From CAZLBC01 sp964557575 (GTDB lineage: Bacteria; Planctomycetota; Phycisphaerae; SM23-33), in contig CAZLBC010000068.1 of assembly GCA_964557575.1 (NCBI GenBank), positions 1-26,845 on the forward strand: a stretch of 26,845 nt of DNA. Direction: 5' to 3'. The notes beneath the pieces are model-generated. The model was given only the letters and a program-made list of their open reading frames with translations. It was not told where the DNA came from and did no database searches. How positions within the stretch are numbered: the stretch's first letter is position 1; every line of letters begins with the position of its first letter. This document shows positions 15,083 to 21,638 of this stretch, in pieces. A program made the translations under genes and the position numbers.

Positions 15083-15925
15083 ATGATCGTGGTCGTCGTC
15101 ATCTTGTCAGCCGCCGTCCTGCTGGCCCTGGGCCTGGTGATGACCATCGTGCTGGGCTGGGCCAACGAGGCGTTTCACGTGAAGGTCGATCCCCGTGTTG
15201 AAGAGGTTGAAGCCGCCCTGCCGGGGGCCAATTGCGGGGCATGCGGTTACCTCGGCTGCGGCGAGTACGCCGAGGCCATCGTGAAGGAAGGAGTCGCCCC
15301 GAATCTCTGCCCGGTGGGGGGCAGTTCCTGCGCTGCGGCCGTTGCCGAGATCATGGGACTCGAGCACGAGGAATCGGTCACCGAATTCCCCATCGTCCAC
15401 TGCGGCGCCCGGGCGTGCGACAAGAAAGGGGTCCGGGAGTACCGGGGGGAGCAGACCTGCATGGCTGCGCACCTCGTGGGCGGTGTTCAGGCGTGCGCTT
15501 ACGGCTGCCTCGGCCTCGGCGACTGCGTCAGGAGTTGCAATTTCGACGCGATCCACCTGGTCGGGGGGCAGGTGGTCGTCGATTACGAAAAGTGCGTCAG
15601 TTGCGGGGCCTGCGCGAAGGCCTGTCCCCGCGATATCATCGGGATGGTGCCGTTCCCGTCCGAAACAATGCCCGTGGTCGCCTGTCGGAACCGGGATTTC
15701 GGCAAGGAGGTCAAGAAGGTCTGCGACGTGGGATGTATCGGCTGCGGGGCGTGCGTCAAGGCGGCCGGCGAGCTGTTCAGCCTCACGGGCAATCTGGCGG
15801 GTGTCGATTACGAGAACTATGCGCCGACATCGGCACCTGATGCCGCGGCCGCCGCGGAGAAATGTCCCACGAACTGCATACATATGGTCAGCGTCGGCGA
15901 AGCGGCAACAACGAAGGGTTCCTGA
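15083..15925 (+). CDS. rnfB: Rnf complex subunit B, clostridial-type multi-cluster ferredoxin
   Basis: RnfB accepts electrons from soluble ferredoxin. Start set at MIVVVVILSAAV with GGAGG 8 nt upstream; it overlaps nothing, rnfA ending 4 bp before. The 280-residue protein has an N-terminal anchor (2-26). A Fis-like [4Fe-4S] domain follows with C51, C54, C59 and C76. Next is the CAYGCLGLGDCVRSC (138-152) plus CVSCGACAKACP (171-182) domain. Last is a C-terminal domain with CDVGCIGCGAC (214-224) and KCPTNCI. In that last domain the fourth cysteine of the first motif is Ala228 and the first three of the second motif are gone, so only one of two clusters can form (C218, C221, C224, C261). The chain is of clostridial/PVC type, not the short E. 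coli type. Confidence 0.95.
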   Translation: MIVVVVILSAAVLLALGLVMTIVLGWANEAFHVKVDPRVEEVEAALPGANCGACGYLGCGEYAEAIVKEGVAPNLCPVGGSSCAAAVAEIMGLEHEESVTEFPIVHCGARACDKKGVREYRGEQTCMAAHLVGGVQACAYGCLGLGDCVRSCNFDAIHLVGGQVVVDYEKCVSCGACAKACPRDIIGMVPFPSETMPVVACRNRDFGKEVKKVCDVGCIGCGACVKAAGELFSLTGNLAGVDYENYAPTSAPDAAAAAEKCPTNCIHMVSVGEAATTKGS

Positions 15926-15948
15926 CACTCGGAATCCGGGCGCAGCGC

Positions 15949-16752
15949 ATGTTTTTTCCACGACTCCAGCAGAAGATGATGTACCATCCGACCCGGGAGA
16001 TCAAGCAGACGCCCCGGTCGGCGGGGATGGACTACGACGATGTCGAACTGGTCGTCGGAGAGGGTATTCGTATTTACGGGTGGTTCGTTCCCGCCCCGCG
16101 GCCCCGCGGTACGGTACTTTTTTTTCACGGGAACGGGGGCAATATCTCGCACCGCGTCGATTCCGTCCGCATCTTCCACGGCCTGGGTGTGGATGTGCTG
16201 ATCATGGATTACGAGGGATACGGCCGCAGCGGGGGGCGGCCGGGCGAAGAAGAGACCTACCGGGACGCGGAAGCTGCGCGGGACTGGCTGACCGGCGAAA
16301 GAGGCGTATCGTTCGGGCGGACGGTGATATTCGGCCGGTCGATGGGTGGTGCGGTCGCCGCGTACCTGGCCGACCGGCACGAGCCGGCCGGCCTGATCGT
16401 CGAGTCGTCGTTTACCTCGGCTCCCGACATGGCGGCGGCCGTGGCATCGTGGCTTCCCTTCGCGCGGCTGATCTGCCGGTATGCTTACAATTCCCTCGAC
16501 ATCGTACCGCATTTGCGGTGTCCCACGCTGTTCGCCCATTCCCCGGACGACGAGATCGTGCCGTACCGCCAGGGGAGGAGGCTTTTTGCGGCGGCCGCGG
16601 AGCCCAAGCGGTTCCTGGAGATGCGGGGAGGGCACAACGACGGCATGATTGCGACCCCGGACTACGCGGCGAGCATGGGCGCATTCCTGGACGCGGTCTT
16701 GCCGACAACGGAAAAGGTGACGGGAGTCTTTTTCAATGAAGATTCGCCCTGA
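15949..16752 (+). CDS. Alpha/beta hydrolase, BEM46/FrsA-like serine hydrolase
   Basis: Start set at MFFPRLQQKMMYHPTRE, 23 bp after rnfB, since the frame farther upstream lies inside rnfB. The 267-residue protein has the oxyanion segment HGNGGN (60-65) and DYEGYGRSGG. Its nucleophile elbow is GRSMGG with S131, the acid is in HSPDDEIV (D200 or D201), and H229 is in GGHND, a complete catalytic triad. Relatives often have an N-terminal membrane helix before the 'xYxPT' motif. Here that is missing or very short. Substrate unknown. It probably rides at the end of the rnf transcript without a strong ribosome site. The final codons contain the left arm of an inverted repeat that may act in transcription termination. 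Confidence 0.85.
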   Translation: MFFPRLQQKMMYHPTREIKQTPRSAGMDYDDVELVVGEGIRIYGWFVPAPRPRGTVLFFHGNGGNISHRVDSVRIFHGLGVDVLIMDYEGYGRSGGRPGEEETYRDAEAARDWLTGERGVSFGRTVIFGRSMGGAVAAYLADRHEPAGLIVESSFTSAPDMAAAVASWLPFARLICRYAYNSLDIVPHLRCPTLFAHSPDDEIVPYRQGRRLFAAAAEPKRFLEMRGGHNDGMIATPDYAASMGAFLDAVLPTTEKVTGVFFNEDSP

Positions 16753-16785
16753 TTGATGTGCTGGCTGGGCAAAAAGACTCCCGTC
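16719..16785. repeat. 15-bp perfect inverted repeat between convergent genes
   Basis: gacgggagtcttttt (16719-16733) and its exact complement aaaaagactcccgtc (16771-16785) flank a 37-nt spacer that contains the hydrolase stop codon. The position between the convergent hydrolase and OsmC genes suggests a bidirectional terminator. However, the T-runs lie inside the stem and the loop is long, so it is not a standard intrinsic terminator. Confidence 0.8.
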
Positions 16786-16797
16786 CCCTTTACACGG

Positions 16798-17235
16798 TTA
16801 CTCCTGCAGGCAGACCGTTACCGGTGTCGTCCCGGCCATGTTGTCCGAAATCGGGCAGCGGGCCTCGACCTCGGCCAGGAAAGCCTTCTTTTCCTCCTCG
16901 GTCATGTCGGCGTCGATGTGCACGTCGGCCGTAATCGACTCGAAACCCGCCCTGATGTCCGAATTCTTTCCCAGGAGGGCGTCCGTGTCGATCTCGCCCC
17001 GAATGCTTACCGACAGGCCCCGGACCTCCAGCCGCTTCTGGCTGGCGATGATACGGGCAATGGCCCCGATACAGCCGCCGAGGGACAGCAGAAAATACTG
17101 CAGCGGATTCGGTCCGGTATCGGTCCCGCCCATTGCATCCGGCTGATCGATTTGAAGAACGTGCTTGCCCAGGGTCGACTCCATCGCGAAGCCGTCTCCC
17201 ATCCGTGCTTCCACGACAACTGTTTTCTTCGGCAT
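16798..17235 (-). CDS. OsmC-like protein
   Basis: The 145-residue product has the OsmC/Ohr fold signatures. C55 sits in LGGCIGAIARI and C127 in RCPISDN, the pair that forms the peroxidatic and resolving cysteines in this family. The segment DTGPNPLQYFLLSLGGC is typical of the OsmC/YhfA branch. Members reduce organic hydroperoxides or act in sulfur handling. The exact role is open. AAGGAG lies 8 nt before the ATG. The gene is convergent with the rnf operon and divergent from the hydrazine-synthase-like gene. Confidence 0.9.
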   Translation of the reverse strand: MPKKTVVVEARMGDGFAMESTLGKHVLQIDQPDAMGGTDTGPNPLQYFLLSLGGCIGAIARIIASQKRLEVRGLSVSIRGEIDTDALLGKNSDIRAGFESITADVHIDADMTEEEKKAFLAEVEARCPISDNMAGTTPVTVCLQE

Positions 17236-17267
17236 CTGTGCGCTCCTTACAAAGTAATGTCGTTATT

Positions 17268-17296
17268 ATCATAATACTGTAGTAGTGACATGCCAC
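17268..17296 (-). promoter_or_regulatory. Possible promoter of the OsmC-like gene
   Basis: On the minus strand GTGGCA (17296-17291) and TATGAT (17273-17268) are 17 bp apart, with further A+T-rich bases around the -10. The start would be near 17260, giving a leader of about 25 nt that includes the AAGGAG site. Confidence 0.4.
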
Positions 17297-17331
17297 TGCT
17301 TCTCGAAAAATCGAGCCGGATTTTGCCGTCA

Positions 17332-17350
17332 GCCGGGTCACTCACCCGGC
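17332..17350. other. Stem-loop in the divergent OsmC / HZS-alpha-like intergenic region
   Basis: GCCGGGT and ACCCGGC form a perfect 7-bp stem with a 5-nt loop. A smaller hairpin, CTCGA-AAAA-TCGAG, lies at 17302-17315. No T-run follows on either strand, so an operator or mRNA-leader structure is more likely than a terminator. The rest of the 269-bp gap is A+T-rich, without a clear promoter for the downstream gene. Confidence 0.45.
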
Positions 17351-17504
17351 GTAAAAAACACGCGCACCGCGCATTCAGTGTATGAATACGCAAGGGATAT
17401 ATACAGAAAGCCAACAATATATTCGCGTTTCGGGTGGTAATATAGAACGGATAGTGCCGCGTGTATTGCGCTGTTGCCGTGCAGAATCACAGGAGACATA
17501 GTCG

Positions 17505-20500
17505 ATGCGGACAACACTCTCGACCGTTCTCGTTTTCCTGTTCCTTGCGCCGCCGATCGCCCACGGTGATCCCGTCCCGGCCGCGCCGGCGGATGCCGTA
17601 TTCGAGGACTGGCTGAAACAGGACACCGGCGGCGAAGGGAAAAAGTGCTTCGTCGCAACGAACGGTTGCGACCGCGAACAGAAGCTGGTGCTGGGTGTCG
17701 TCGAGGAACTGGATGGCGGCGACCGCTTCGTCGCCGAGGCGAAGGCATTGTCGGCGGGCAAGAAGCCCGGCAGCGACGCCGCATGGAAAGACCTCTACAT
17801 CCGCGCCTGCGCGGCCCGGCGGCGGCAGCGGCTGTCGCGCCTGCGCGCCCGCTGCGGGAAGATCGTCTATACCAGGCACTACAACCTCGGCGGCAGCCAT
17901 TACGCTTACACCGAGGGACAGTCCGACGCCCAGGCCGAACGGCACTTCATCCCCGGTGCGTCCCTGTGCCTGATGGACGTTTCCGAAGAGCCGACCAGCC
18001 TGACGCTCCTGGCCGACGAGAAGGGCGTGATTCGCGACCCCGCCGTCTCCTGGAACGGCGACAAGATCCTGTTCTCCTGGAAAAAATCCAACCGGGAGGA
18101 CGACTATCACCTCTACGAGATGGATGCCGCCTCCCGCGACATCCGCCAGCTCACCTGGGGGCGGGGGTTCTGCGACTACGAGGGGGCCTACCTGCCCAAC
18201 GGGGACATCATATTCAACTCCACCCGCTGCGTGCAGACGGTCGACTGCTGGTGGACGGAGGTCAGCAATCTCTACGTCTGCGACGGAGACGGGAAGCACC
18301 TCCGGCGGGTCAGCTTCGACCAGGTCCACACGAATTATCCCCAGGTCCTCGACGACGGGCGCGTGGTCTACACCCGCTGGGACTACAACGACCGCGGCCA
18401 GATCTATCCCCAGCCCCTCTTCCAGATGAATTCCGACGGCACCGCCCAGACCGAGTACTACGGGAACAACTCCTGGTTCCCCACCACCATCGGGCACGCC
18501 CGCGGCATACCCGGCACGGGGAAAATCATGGCCGTCCTCTTCGGGCACCACTGCCACCAGAAGGGCAAGCTGGCGATCGTCGACCCGTCCCGGGGGCGGC
18601 AGGAGGCCGCCGGGGTGACGATGCTCGCCCCCGAGCGCGAGGCGAAGGCGGTGCGCGTCGACGCCTACGGACAGAAGGGCGAGCAGTTCCAGTATCCCTA
18701 CCCCTTCAACGAGGAGGAGTTCCTGGTCACCTACGCGCCGGACGGCGTCAAGCGGCGGGACGCCCGGTCTCCGTTCGGCACCTTCTTCATGTTCGCCGAC
18801 GGCCGCCGGGAGCTGCTCGCCTTCGATCCGCAGATCTCCTGCAACCAGCCGGTGCCCCTGGCGCCGCGAAAGCGCCCGACCGTCCGCCCGCCCGCCGTGG
18901 ACTGGACGAAGGAGACCGGGACCTACTACGTCCAGAACGTCTACATCGGGCCCGGCCTGGCGGGCGTCGAGAAGGGGGCGGTCAAGTCGATTCGCGTCGT
19001 CGCCCTCGAGTTCCGCCCGGCCGGCGTCGGCGCGAATCGCAACCGGGGCCCCGCCGGCGGTGCCATGGTCTCGACGCCGATATCCGTCGGCAACGGATCG
19101 TGGGACGTCAAGAAGGTCGTCGGGTCGGCGACGGTATACCCCGACGGGTCCGCCTTCTTTGCGGCCCCCGTCCGGACGCCGCTCTACTTCCAGTGCCTCG
19201 ACGAGAACAACCGGATGATTCAGACGATGCGGACCTGGTCGACCCTTCAGCCGGGCGAGAACTTCGCCTGCGTGGGGTGCCACGAGGACAAGAACCAGGT
19301 ATCCCTCCAGCGGGACAAGACGACGATGGCCCTCAAGGCCGGTCCCCGTGAACTCGAACCCTTCTACGGGCCCGTGCGGGGCTTCAGCTTCCCGAAGGAG
19401 ATTCAGCCGATTCTCGACCGGCACTGCGTCAAGTGTCACAACGACCGGTCGAAGAAGCGGGGGAACGCGGCGAAAAAACGAAAGCAAAAGGGGCTGAAGG
19501 TCGACCCGGCGAAGGCCGATCCCCTGGTCAAGGCCGGGAAAACATGGAAGTACAAGACGAAAAACCCGGGGAGCAACGGGAAAGAGGCCACCGTCGCGAA
19601 AGAACGCGCCGAAACCGCGAAGGATCCGGGTATCAAGAAGGCCTTCAGCCTCCTGGGGACGTCCAAGCCCGATAAGCGGGCAAAGCGGGCGTGGTCGGAC
19701 GCCTACCTGGCCTTGACCAACGGCGGCCGGAGTACCGACCTGGTCAACTGGGTGTCGGTGCAGTCGGTCCCGTCACTGCTGAAGCCTTATCACGCCGGCG
19801 CCGCGACCAGCGGCCTGTTCGAACACCTCGCGGACCACCACGGTGTCGAACTGTCGCGGGAGGAACGCGACAAGCTGGCCTGCTGGATCGACCTGGCGGT
19901 GCCCTGCTGCGGGGACTACGCGGAGGCCAACACCTGGAACGAAAAGGACCGGAACAAGTACTATCACTTCCTTCACAAACGGATGGGCATGGCCGCGCTT
20001 GAGCGGGCGAACATCGCCGAGATGCTGACCGGGAACCGGCCGGCCGGCGCGCCCGATCCGCGCATGGGCGTCGACGAGGCGGTCGCGGCGGGTGCCGCCG
20101 TCGCCGCGGCGCGGGGGGGCGGGGAGACGACGGCTCCCGCCCGCTTCGCGGACAACGGGGACGGGTACCGGAATCTTGCCCTGAACCCGGCCGATAGGAT
20201 GGGGGACGTGACCTGCTATCCGCACGCCTCGACGAACAGCGTCTGCCGGAACAACCCCGCCTTCGCGGCCTGCAACGTGATCGACGGGAAGACGGCCAAC
20301 ACGGGCCACGGGAAACAATTCCCCTCCTGGGGCCCGGACAAGCGGGAGGACCTGTGGCTGAAGATCGATTTCGGCAGGGAGGTGGCGGTCGACAAGATCG
20401 TCCTCTGGATGCGGGCCGATTTTCCCCACGACGCCTGCTGGCATGCCGCGGTCGTCGAGTTCTCCGACGGCGGCAGCGGGAAGATATCCATCGCGAAGAC

Positions 20501-20639
20501 CGCCGCGCCCCGGACGTTCGACCTCGAAACACCCCGGCGGATCTCCTGGCTGCGGTTCAGGGACCTGGAGCAGAAAAAGCCCCTCGGCTGGGCGGGCTTC
20601 AGCGAGGTCAAGGTCTGGGGCAGGGACGTGGAGAAGTAA
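17505..20639 (+). CDS. Secreted hydrazine-synthase-alpha-like dihaem protein with discoidin-like C-terminus
   Basis: The 1044-residue product has a Sec signal peptide (residues 1-21). Next is a WD40/PD40-like beta-propeller (about 115-450: GKIVYTRHYN, AVSWNGDKILFSW, GAYLPNGDIIFNSTR, VLDDGRVVYTRWDYND). Then comes a middle domain like that of HZS-alpha, with two c-type haem motifs, C589-VG-C592-H593 and C641-VK-C644-H645. After the second lies a lysine-rich insert (about 648-715). The C-terminal 160 residues look like a discoidin (F5/8 type C) carbohydrate-binding domain (NLALNPADRMGD, NVIDGKTANTGHG, LWLKIDFGREVAVDKIVLWMR). Proteins of this family occur widely in PVC bacteria that are not anammox. 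No beta/gamma hydrazine synthase subunits are present, so hydrazine synthesis should not be inferred. AGGAG precedes the ATG. Periplasmic or extracellular redox role is likely; substrate unknown. Confidence 0.85.
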   Translation: MRTTLSTVLVFLFLAPPIAHGDPVPAAPADAVFEDWLKQDTGGEGKKCFVATNGCDREQKLVLGVVEELDGGDRFVAEAKALSAGKKPGSDAAWKDLYIRACAARRRQRLSRLRARCGKIVYTRHYNLGGSHYAYTEGQSDAQAERHFIPGASLCLMDVSEEPTSLTLLADEKGVIRDPAVSWNGDKILFSWKKSNREDDYHLYEMDAASRDIRQLTWGRGFCDYEGAYLPNGDIIFNSTRCVQTVDCWWTEVSNLYVCDGDGKHLRRVSFDQVHTNYPQVLDDGRVVYTRWDYNDRGQIYPQPLFQMNSDGTAQTEYYGNNSWFPTTIGHARGIPGTGKIMAVLFGHHCHQKGKLAIVDPSRGRQEAAGVTMLAPEREAKAVRVDAYGQKGEQFQYPYPFNEEEFLVTYAPDGVKRRDARSPFGTFFMFADGRRELLAFDPQISCNQPVPLAPRKRPTVRPPAVDWTKETGTYYVQNVYIGPGLAGVEKGAVKSIRVVALEFRPAGVGANRNRGPAGGAMVSTPISVGNGSWDVKKVVGSATVYPDGSAFFAAPVRTPLYFQCLDENNRMIQTMRTWSTLQPGENFACVGCHEDKNQVSLQRDKTTMALKAGPRELEPFYGPVRGFSFPKEIQPILDRHCVKCHNDRSKKRGNAAKKRKQKGLKVDPAKADPLVKAGKTWKYKTKNPGSNGKEATVAKERAETAKDPGIKKAFSLLGTSKPDKRAKRAWSDAYLALTNGGRSTDLVNWVSVQSVPSLLKPYHAGAATSGLFEHLADHHGVELSREERDKLACWIDLAVPCCGDYAEANTWNEKDRNKYYHFLHKRMGMAALERANIAEMLTGNRPAGAPDPRMGVDEAVAAGAAVAAARGGGETTAPARFADNGDGYRNLALNPADRMGDVTCYPHASTNSVCRNNPAFAACNVIDGKTANTGHGKQFPSWGPDKREDLWLKIDFGREVAVDKIVLWMRADFPHDACWHAAVVEFSDGGSGKISIAKTAAPRTFDLETPRRISWLRFRDLEQKKPLGWAGFSEVKVWGRDVEK

Positions 20640-20683
20640 ATCCGGCCGGCCGGCGCGCGATCTCGAATCGCCTCGATCTCCTG

Positions 20684-20730
20684 TTGAAATCAGTTGAAAC
20701 GTGCAGAAATAGACATTGATATAGATAGAA
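20684..20730 (+). promoter_or_regulatory. Possible control region of the toxin-antitoxin operon
   Basis: Two direct copies of GTTGAAA lie 10 bp apart (20683-20689 and 20693-20699). They are followed by an A+T-rich stretch with TATAGA-like boxes (from 20720) and a partial repeat of ATAG/TATAG units. It sits 15-60 bp before the antitoxin start and could be promoter plus operator for autoregulation by the Phd-like protein. Exact boxes are uncertain. Confidence 0.35.
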
Positions 20731-20744
20731 ATATAGGCTAAAAT

Positions 20745-21005
20745 ATGGGCATAATGAAGTATAAGGAGAAGAAAGCCAATATTGCACAGGTCAAGGAACA
20801 GTTGAGTTCTTATATCACCATGGCGCAAAAGGGTGAAAAGGTCATTGTGTGCAAACACAATCGTCCCGTCGTGGAACTGGTGCCTGTCGATTCTGCAGAG
20901 CAGGCGGTAAATCGAACAACACTGGGGTCGGCGCCGGGCAGCGTACAGGTGCAGTGCGATCTGACGGAACCGGCCATGGATGAAGACTGGGCCATGCACG
21001 AATGA
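20745..21005 (+). CDS. Phd/YefM-family antitoxin
   Basis: The 86-residue protein has the Phd/YefM N-terminal DNA-binding fold: KANIAQVKEQLSSYITMAQKGEKVIVCKHNRP (split as KANIAQVKEQLSSYI and AQKGEKVIVCKHNRP) and VVELVPV. The C-terminal acidic tail (EPAMDEDWAMHE) would be the toxin-binding part. The usual family start MKY... points to the second ATG (20754) as an alternative. Neither ATG has a clear Shine-Dalgarno. Its stop overlaps the toxin start (ATGA), the usual arrangement. In the cell it should bind and silence the PIN toxin and repress its own promoter. Confidence 0.9.
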   Translation: MGIMKYKEKKANIAQVKEQLSSYITMAQKGEKVIVCKHNRPVVELVPVDSAEQAVNRTTLGSAPGSVQVQCDLTEPAMDEDWAMHE

Positions 21006-21394
21006 ACATCATCCTCGATACGTGCGCGATGATATGGTGCGTCTCGGCGCCGGATAAGCTCTCCGAAAACGCGCGTTCCGCCCTGCTGAACCCCGCCGCC
21101 GGCATCTGGATCTCGGCGATCAGTTGTGCTGAAATCGCCTGCCTTGCAGAGGCGAACAAGGTCCGATTTACTCCCCACTGGCGAACGTGGTTCGACAAGG
21201 CGATTGAAGACAATGGGTGGAATGTAATGGATATCGACCTGGAGACGGTGCAGGAGGCCTTCTCGCTTCCCGGCGCGTTTCACCGCGACCCGGCGGACCG
21301 GCTTATCACCGCGGCCGCGCGCATGAACCATATGCACATCCTGACCGCGGACAGAAAGCTGCTCGACTACCCCCACGTTCGGACGCTGTGGTAA
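21002..21394 (+). CDS. PIN-domain (VapC-type) toxin ribonuclease
   Basis: The 130-residue product is a PIN-domain nuclease. The acidic metal-binding residues are all present: D6 (ILDTCAMIW), E44 (ISCAEIACL), D96 and D99 (FHRDPADRLI), and D117 (ILTADRKLL). The family cuts specific RNAs, often tRNA or rRNA, in a Mg2+-dependent way. It is read 4 bp overlapped with the Phd-like antitoxin. The pair sits as an insertion-like module between two very large exported-protein genes, with lower GC in the antitoxin half, which suggests acquisition by transfer. Confidence 0.92.
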   Translation: MNIILDTCAMIWCVSAPDKLSENARSALLNPAAGIWISAISCAEIACLAEANKVRFTPHWRTWFDKAIEDNGWNVMDIDLETVQEAFSLPGAFHRDPADRLITAAARMNHMHILTADRKLLDYPHVRTLW

Positions 21395-21464
21395 ACCTGG
21401 TCTTCGCCTTCTCGTCGATGTCCCTCTCCGGGTCCTGCATGAACGCTTGATCTCGGCGGCAGAG

Positions 21465-21470
21465 TATAAT
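21465..21470 (+). promoter_or_regulatory. Possible -10 box of the methyltransferase-propeller gene
   Basis: A perfect TATAAT lies about 170 bp before the ATG at 21639. A -35 box is not clear (TTGATC at 21447 is only 12 bp away). The leader of about 160 nt holds one small hairpin (CCGTC/GACGG, about 21546-21560) and no riboswitch that I recognise. Confidence 0.35.
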
Positions 21471-21638
21471 AGTCTTGGAATCTGGGCCGGAGCATTAAGA
21501 CTGCAGCGCAGTGAGAGGTCGGGATCGTATACCTCCGGCTGTTCCCGTCTTCATGACGGTAACTTCGAAACCCGCCCGGACACTGCGTATCACGGCATAA
21601 CTTCCAGCATCAATGCGAGAACCACAAGGAGCGGCGGT

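Noticed and set aside
17332..17350. GCCGGGT/ACCCGGC stem-loop as an intrinsic terminator
   Set aside because: It is followed by an A-run on the plus strand and has no T-run on the minus strand. It sits between divergent genes, where a terminator has no target.
17487..19487. 666-codon antisense frame opposite the HZS-alpha-like gene
   Set aside because: The plus-strand frame has a signal peptide, haem motifs and a ribosome site. The antisense product is low-complexity and has no start signal.
17505..20639. True hydrazine synthase (anammox)
   Set aside because: Only an alpha-like chain is present, with a different C-terminus. No beta or gamma subunit or hydrazine dehydrogenase is in the window, and HZS-alpha-like proteins exist outside anammox bacteria.
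20643..20654. CCGGCCGGCCGG palindromic run after the HZS-alpha-like stop
   Set aside because: Short GC self-complementary repeat without a following T-run; could be chance in GC-rich DNA.
21471..21638. Riboswitch in the long leader of the propeller gene
   Set aside because: Only one 5-bp hairpin is visible and no known riboswitch core could be recognised.
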